This document shows positions 58,075 through 64,000 of a DNA stretch of 64,000 nt, in pieces (the stretch's first letter is position 1; each line of letters starts with the position of its first letter). The position numbers and the translations under genes were made by a program. The stretch is from Fremontodendron californicum (Eukaryota > Streptophyta > Magnoliopsida > Malvales > Malvaceae), in NCBI GenBank assembly GCA_030761205.1, contig JAULJL010000004.1, positions 23,905,172 to 23,969,171 of the forward strand, written 5' to 3'. The notes under the pieces are model-generated. The model ran no database searches and was not told the origin of the DNA. It was given only the letters and a program-made list of their open reading frames with translations.

Positions 58075-59736
58075 TGTCGCAACCTAAACAATAACAAGTC
58101 TCATTGCGAGACTTTACACTCGTTAAGCGTGACATTGGGAAAAACAGAGGAAAATACGACTTAATTCCTCTTGAAATAAAATGAGGGTTTGAAATCAACC
58201 TCGAAAAAAGACATGGAGTCGCTACCAATCTTTTTTAGCTAGGTGTGATCGACCACCTATTAAAACCGGTTTTGTAAAACATTTTAAAATTAATTAAAAC
58301 ATTTTGAAAACCAATTTCAAGTGTACGTTTTTAAACCAGAGAAAATCAAAAAAGCGGGTTCCGGACTAGGTTACGTGCGCGAAAGGATTAGCACCCCCAC
58401 AATGCCCGTATAAAACGGTACCTTATTAATCGTGTCTTATCTCAAGTCTCGGTAAAAAGTCAGTTTTAAATTTGGCATTTCAAATTAATTCCAAATTTAA
58501 AGAAAAATAACTCCATTTTTAATTGAAAATGATCCGGAATTTATTAATTCAAAATTTTCCTATATTCCCCGACAAACGCGGCAAAATATGAAAATTTTTA
58601 TTTATTTGGAAAATTTTATGAATCATTCTCGTTTTTTTTAAAAGAAAAATATTCTTTTATTAACAATAATTGATGATATCCTCCCCAGCAAACCCAGCAG
58701 AGAACTCATATTTTATTTTAACTCGAGACTATCTTTATTTTATTGAAAATCATTATCTTATTTTAAATGACATAATATATTCTAAATGACATAGCAATAT
58801 AATTAATAACATGAGATGATATGAAATATAAAATAATATTATCATGAAATATGCATGAAAATAAAAAATAATGCATGAACATAATAAATCCTAAATGTTG
58901 TGACAAAAATAAATGGCTAAGCAAAAAAGCATAGGATAACATAGAATATTCACAACCATAAACAAACAATATAACACCATGAATATAAATTAAAACAAAA
59001 ACATAGTCATAGAAATATCCATAGCAAAAATCATATATCATATAATATGCATGAACATGGAAAATGCAATGCATGAAAGTGTATTTTTTTCCTCTAAATA
59101 AGGAAATCTGTATACCTAAAAAGATATCCGACTACCTCAGAAAAAGACATCAAATTAAATATTCAAAAATCAAAAATACTTTGTGATTGGTTTGAAAATT
59201 ATTTGAAAACTTTGGATTAAAATGGCATTAAGCCAAAACAAACTTGAAAGAGGCTCTATTTTCCTAACTTTGAAAACCCGGACTTGACCACCCTTGACCC
59301 GAGCTTTATAAAATCATTTTTTGGATTAAAATGGCTTAGAAATCAACTTAGGACAGTAGCTAAAGGTCTAAATCAGCCCTCCCTTAATGCCTTAGCCAAA
59401 ATAGAAAATTATTTTTCCCCTAAAATCAAATCTGACTTTATTGTCCATTTCTAAAACGTGATTTTTTTAACCTATTTTTAAAATTTCAAAAAAATATAAA
59501 AAATTATGGGAGACTCAGAACATGTCGAACTCTATGGGAAAAATTTGCTTAATTTTTAGAATAAGGATAACCTACCAAAAAAATCACGAAAGTCAGAACA
59601 CTAGGTGAAAAACTGTTTAGCCTAAAAATAATTTTAAGCCTTTGATAAAATCATTCAAAAATAAGAATAAAAATATTTGAGACTCCTCTAAGGACCTACA
59701 AATAGTATTAAAAATTTCTAAAAATTTGAACAAGGA
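58075..59736 (-). mobile_element. Ogre-like LTR, minus orientation, 3' portion only
   Basis: Starts at the LTR terminus (TGTCGCAACC on plus) and follows the family through the conserved block (about 58200-58460) and the 213-bp block region (about 59420-59700), where it stops abruptly. The repeat tract of the LTR is much reduced. It is more diverged than the solo LTRs. A 103-codon ORF here (58763-59074) is LTR sequence. Confidence 0.8.
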
Positions 59737-62349
59737 ATGTTCACTTGGAACATGAGGCCATTCGGCCACCCCATTTATTTTGCTTTGTGTGTGCATTTTT
59801 GCTATGTTAGTTGATAGGTTTGCATTTGCATGACATTTGACTGAGTATTTGGTTTAACTATATCAAGTGTTTGTGAAAATGCCATACTTATTTGGACATG
59901 AGACCATTCGGCCATTTCACATTATTTTGCTTTGTGTGTGCATTTTTGTTATGTTAGTTGATAGGTCTGCATTTGCATGACATTTGATTGAGTATTTGGT
60001 TTAAGCATGCCTTGTGTTTGTGTTATTTCCATGCATATTTTAGATGTTAGGATTGGTCTGTATTTCCATGCATGTCCATGCATTTTAGACCTAGGTTCAT
60101 TAAATGCCATGCAAGTTCATTTAGGTCTAGGTCATTTTATTGATGCCATGCATTTTTCATGATATTTAGGTTTAAACTGATGCATTTCATGCATCATATT
60201 TGCTGTATTTTTCATGCATTTCATGTCCATGCCACTTGACTAATGACTTAGGCCAATTAATGGTTCAAAGTCATGCTCTCTTGAGCATACTTGTGGAAAA
60301 TTAAAGAGTTGTCAAATTGATTATTCTACCTTTGTGATTTTTTTTACTTAGCCAATTTTTGCCTAACTTTTCAAAAGTGCTAGCTACTGTTTGTGAGTCA
60401 TTTAGAGAGTCTTAATTATTTTCAATTTGACATTTTTAAATGATTTTATCAAAGGCAAAAATGTGTTTTGGCAAAAGAGTTTTTTTTTACCCAGTACTCG
60501 TACTTTCTCGATTTTTCTGAGTAGTCATCTTTAATCAGAAAATTAAGCCAATTTTTTCCCGCATAGTTTTACATATCTTGAGTCTCAAGTATGTTTTTTA
60601 GATTTTTTTGAATTATTCAAAATAGGGTAAAAAATCATGGTTTAAAACTGGATAGTGGAGTCAGAATTGAATTTGAAGGAAAATCATTTTTCTGATTTGG
60701 TTAAGTTACTTAGAGGGGTTGATTAGGAAGTTTAGCTACTAACATAGGGTAGTTTATAAGCCTTTTTAAACTCTAAAAATTATTTTTTAAGTCTCGAGTT
60801 AAGTGTGGTCAAGTCCGGGATTTTAAACTTAGGAAATTAGAGCCATTTTAAAAAGGGTTTAGCTAAGTTTTTATTTTTAATCTAAGCTTTTTAAAATTGT
60901 TTTCAAACAATCACAAAGTATTTTGGTTTTAGAATATTTAATTTGATATATTTTCCTAAGGTAGCCAGATATCTTTTTAGATATACAGATTTCCTTAATT
61001 AAAGGAAAAAATACATTTTCATGCATTGCATTTTTCGTATTCATGCATTTTATATAATATGTGATTTTTGCTATGATAATTTCTATGATATTGCTAAGAT
61101 TTTGAGTTATGTTATATTGTTTATTATATGATTTTGAATATTTCATGATATCCTATGCTTTTTATTTAGTTATTTTTTTATATATATATTCTTTAGCATA
61201 TACTATGTTCATGCATTATTATTTTTATTTTTATTTTCATGCATATTATATGATAGCATTATTTTATATTTCATGTCATTTTAATTATATGTCATAACAT
61301 TCATATTTGCCATGTCATTTAAATTATTTCATATAAAATATATTATGTTACCTAGGTCATTTCATTTCATGTAAAATATATTATGTTACCTAGGTCATAA
61401 AATTTCATTTAGGATATATTATGTCACTTAAGGTATTCTATTTCATTTAGAATATATCATATGACTTAGGATATTACATTTCATATAGAATATATTATGT
61501 TACTTAGGTCATTTCATTTCATTTAGAATATATCATATAACTTAGGATGTTTCATTTCATTTAGAATATGCTAAGACATTTAAATTATGTCATATCATTT
61601 AGGTTGCATTATATTATTTAGACTTTGCTATGTCATACATATTCATATTCATATATTTTTAAATGTTTTCAAAAAGGTAATGTTTTTCAATAAAATAAAG
61701 ATATTCCCGAGTTAAAATAATTCATGAGTTCTCTGTCGGGTTTGCTGGGGAGGATATCATCAATTATCATTAATAACGAAATATCTTCTTTAAAATGAGA
61801 ATGATTCAGAAAGTTTTCCAAACTAATAAAAATTTCTATATTTTGCCACGTTTGTTGGGGAATATAGGAAAATTTTGAATTTATAAATTCTGGATCATTT
61901 TTAATTAAAAATGGAATTATTTTTCTTTAAATTGGGAATTAACTTGAAATACTAAATTTAAAACCGACTTTTTTACCAAGACTTGAGATAACACATGATT
62001 AATAAGGTACTGTTTTATACGGGCATTGTGGGGGTGCTAATCCTTCCCCACACGTAACCGAGTCCCGAACCCGTTTCCTTGATTTCTCTGGTTTAAAACG
62101 CAGATTTGAAATTGGTTTTAAAAATGTTTTAATTAATTTTTAAAATATTTTATAAATCGGTTTTAATAGGTGGCCGATCACACCTAGCTAAAAAAGATTG
62201 GTGGTGACTCCATGTCTTTTTCAAGGACATTTTCAAAACCTTCATTTTCTAGAGGAATTAAGTCGACTTTTCCTCGATTTTTTTTAATGTCACGCTTAAT
62301 GAATAATAAAGTCTTGGGATGAGACTTGTTATTTTTTTAGGTTGCGACA
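59737..62349 (+). mobile_element. Ogre-like 5' LTR, 5'-truncated
   Basis: Matches the LTR at 52787-57629 from about 54972 to its end (GTTCACTTGGAACATGAGGCC onward). It ends TTGCGACA at 62349 and is followed at once by a primer site, so it is the 5' LTR of an element extending right. The U3 and promoter are missing. It is fused to an oppositely oriented LTR fragment. Confidence 0.88.
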
Positions 62350-64000
62350 GTTTGGCGACTCCACTGGAGACATTAGAGAGTTAGGCCTAGAATTAGTCGG
62401 GTGTTATCAAGGTCTCGGTTTTCTTGGTATAATTGGTATTTAATTTTAATTCTCCCATTTTTTAAATAATAAGGAGAATTTTAAAAATAATAAAATATTT
62501 TAAATATGTCCATATTCATGTGCATACATTTTATTATTGTTCTTTAGTTATTTAACAATTGTATATTATAATTGCTTGTTGGTTAATGCGTTACACTATT
62601 CTTGAATTTTTTGTTTTTTTAAATTGCTAAGGCATTTAGAATAAGGTTTGTAGAATAGGTGGTGAAAGGTTTGTTGTTCCTCCACACATACTACACATGC
62701 ATTTGCATATCATGAGCCTTATACCTGGGTTTCGTCCTTTTAGGTGGGAGCAAAGTAACTAAGTCTTCGTGATTAACAATCCGCATGGGCTAGTGAAACA
62801 CTTCCAGAGTACTAAATTACCTAAGCCTTCGTGATTAACAATCAGCATGGGCTAGGGAAATAGACTCTAACGAATTGAACCCGCTTTTATCGGGGTGCCT
62901 TACTAGCCTTCACCGGCGACAGTGAGGAGCAATACGAGGCCTTTAGAACCGATTCACCCTCATATAGTGAACCTAGGCGAAGCCATGCTGAATTTCCGAT
63001 TAGATACCGAAGATAGGAATACATGGAGGGACATTTCTAAACCATTTATTTCCTATTTTACACTCTGAATAAGTGTGGTAGATCGGGCAATGATGTACGT
63101 ACATCGCCTGTAATAAATGTGATAATCCTCCCTAAAGGTAGTATGATACCTGTATAAGTAGATATGGTTGGGGCAAGTGTTCATTATCTTTTTGAATTTC
63201 AAAATACAAACATTCTTTTTTAAACATTCTTGCATTTTGCACATTATGCATGTGTGAATAGAGCATGTACATTTATGGTTGTATTGTTGATCTCATTTTT
63301 TTTTTTTTGCAATAAACAGATGGTGGTAATAATTTTATTTAATGGTTTCTATAAACCGGTAGTGTTACATGAACATTTGCATATTGTACCATAGTAAGAT
63401 CCACTACTCCAAAATTCTTTTGAAAATAATATGTTTGGTTTTTCATAGAGAAAACATGTTTCAAAAAAATCATAGATTAAATTTGGAGGCAAATCTTGCG
63501 TAATGAGATTTTTTAATAATCAAGATTTAGGACCCATCAATTTCATGTAATCATTGGATAATTTATTTGTATCATTTTGACATCATGTTACAGTCCTAAC
63601 ATGCATGGTTATTCATACTAGAGTACATTTGTGATATACATGGTCATTCTTTGTACCTACCTTTGTATTAATTCATTTATTCTTCGCATGTATCATTTTG
63701 ACATCATAGCATGCATGGTCATTCATTGTAGAAGACGTTTATGACATGCATAGTCATTATTTGTATATACTTGTGCATCAATTTATTCATTTTTTAAATG
63801 AATCATGTTAGCATTAGATTGCATCCATAGCATACATAGTCATTATAATTTCTCTGTATATGTTCATGCATTAATCATCAGTATATTCATGCACATAGGA
63901 ATAGAGCATGTACATTCATAATTGTATTCTTAATCTCATGACATTTTTCATTTGCATGAAAGGGGTTCGAGATATGAGGAAAGAATCGGAGGAACAATTG
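62350..64000 (+). mobile_element. 5' untranslated leader of an Ogre-like element (runs off right edge)
   Basis: About 1.6 kb of non-coding sequence. It holds a 62-bp direct duplication (CTAAGTCTTCGTGATTAACA at about 62759 and a variant at 62821), the perfect palindrome GATGTACGTACATC at 63092-63105, and a degenerate ~120-bp repeat with GTATCATTTTGACATCAT near 63568 and 63690. An ATG at 63974 opens a frame (MRKESEEQL) that is still open at the window end. It could be the start of the first ORF but nine codons cannot show this. Confidence 0.65.
62353..62370 (+). other. Primer binding site, tRNA-Arg type
   Basis: TGGCGACTCCACTGGAGA three bases after the LTR end. It resembles the tRNA-Arg-complementary sites reported for Ogre-like elements, with possible changes from a GGGGA-type end. 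This is the main support for the Ogre label. Confidence 0.7.

Noticed and set aside
58075..59736. A fourth complete solo LTR
   Set aside because: Only the 3' portion is present; the start TGTAGACACC and a matching TATCC duplication are not found at its other end.

Overview
The window is nuclear plant DNA, most likely from a eudicot with a large repeat-rich genome. It is AT-rich and consists essentially of nested LTR retrotransposons. I see no host protein gene, tRNA, rRNA or CRISPR array. The plant assignment rests on Ty1/copia elements with an initiator-Met tRNA primer site, Athila-type Ty3/gypsy pol with a tRNA-Asp-like primer site, Ogre/Tat-like Ty3/gypsy LTRs of 4.7-5.3 kb (TGTAGACACC...TTGCGACA), a CCCTAAA telomere-type array and a Tourist-like MITE. 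All coding sequence found is decayed retrotransposon sequence.

Layout. 1-5291: 3' end and 3' LTR of an Ogre-like element. 5292-13345: plus-strand copia-like sequence, arranged internal region - LTR - internal region, lacking pol, with a MITE at 5772-6089. 13346-48316: a minus-strand Athila-like element inserted in that copia leader. Its 3' LTR (34028 down to 32796, plus a stub at 13501-13346) is split by a minus-strand copia tandem (13502-32795). Its integrase is split by a solo Ogre LTR (36122-41384, minus). Its gag/protease/primer region is replaced by a truncated Ogre-related LTR (43466-about 47110). 48317-49242: the interrupted plus-strand copia resumes. 49243-58074: a plus-strand Athila-like element of the same LTR family but without pol, split by a solo Ogre LTR (52787-57629). 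58075-62349: two truncated Ogre LTRs in opposite orientation. 62350-64000: primer site and leader of an Ogre-like element that runs off the right edge.

The deepest nest reads, from the inside out: Ogre solo LTR (23934-29152) in minus copia, in the Athila LTR, in plus copia. Three solo Ogre LTRs have perfect 5-bp target duplications (CTTCC, GCATC, TTTAT). The minus copia is a tandem with one shared middle LTR. That LTR is nearly identical to the outer LTR on one side of about 19740 and clearly diverged on the other, which marks the probable crossover point. The Ogre insertion was already present when the tandem formed.

Nothing here is a clear new protein system. The more unusual signals are cis elements inside the Ogre LTRs: an array of WRKY-type W-boxes in U3, a small hairpin near the 3' end whose pairing mostly survives base changes, minisatellites of different unit in one LTR slot, and a 16-unit TTTAGGG array in one LTR. 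The copia LTR at 8679-11161 also carries a repeated palindrome. Boundaries marked by TG/CA ends, target duplications or primer sites are precise to the base; truncation junctions are approximate. All homology calls come from reading the sequence, not from a search.
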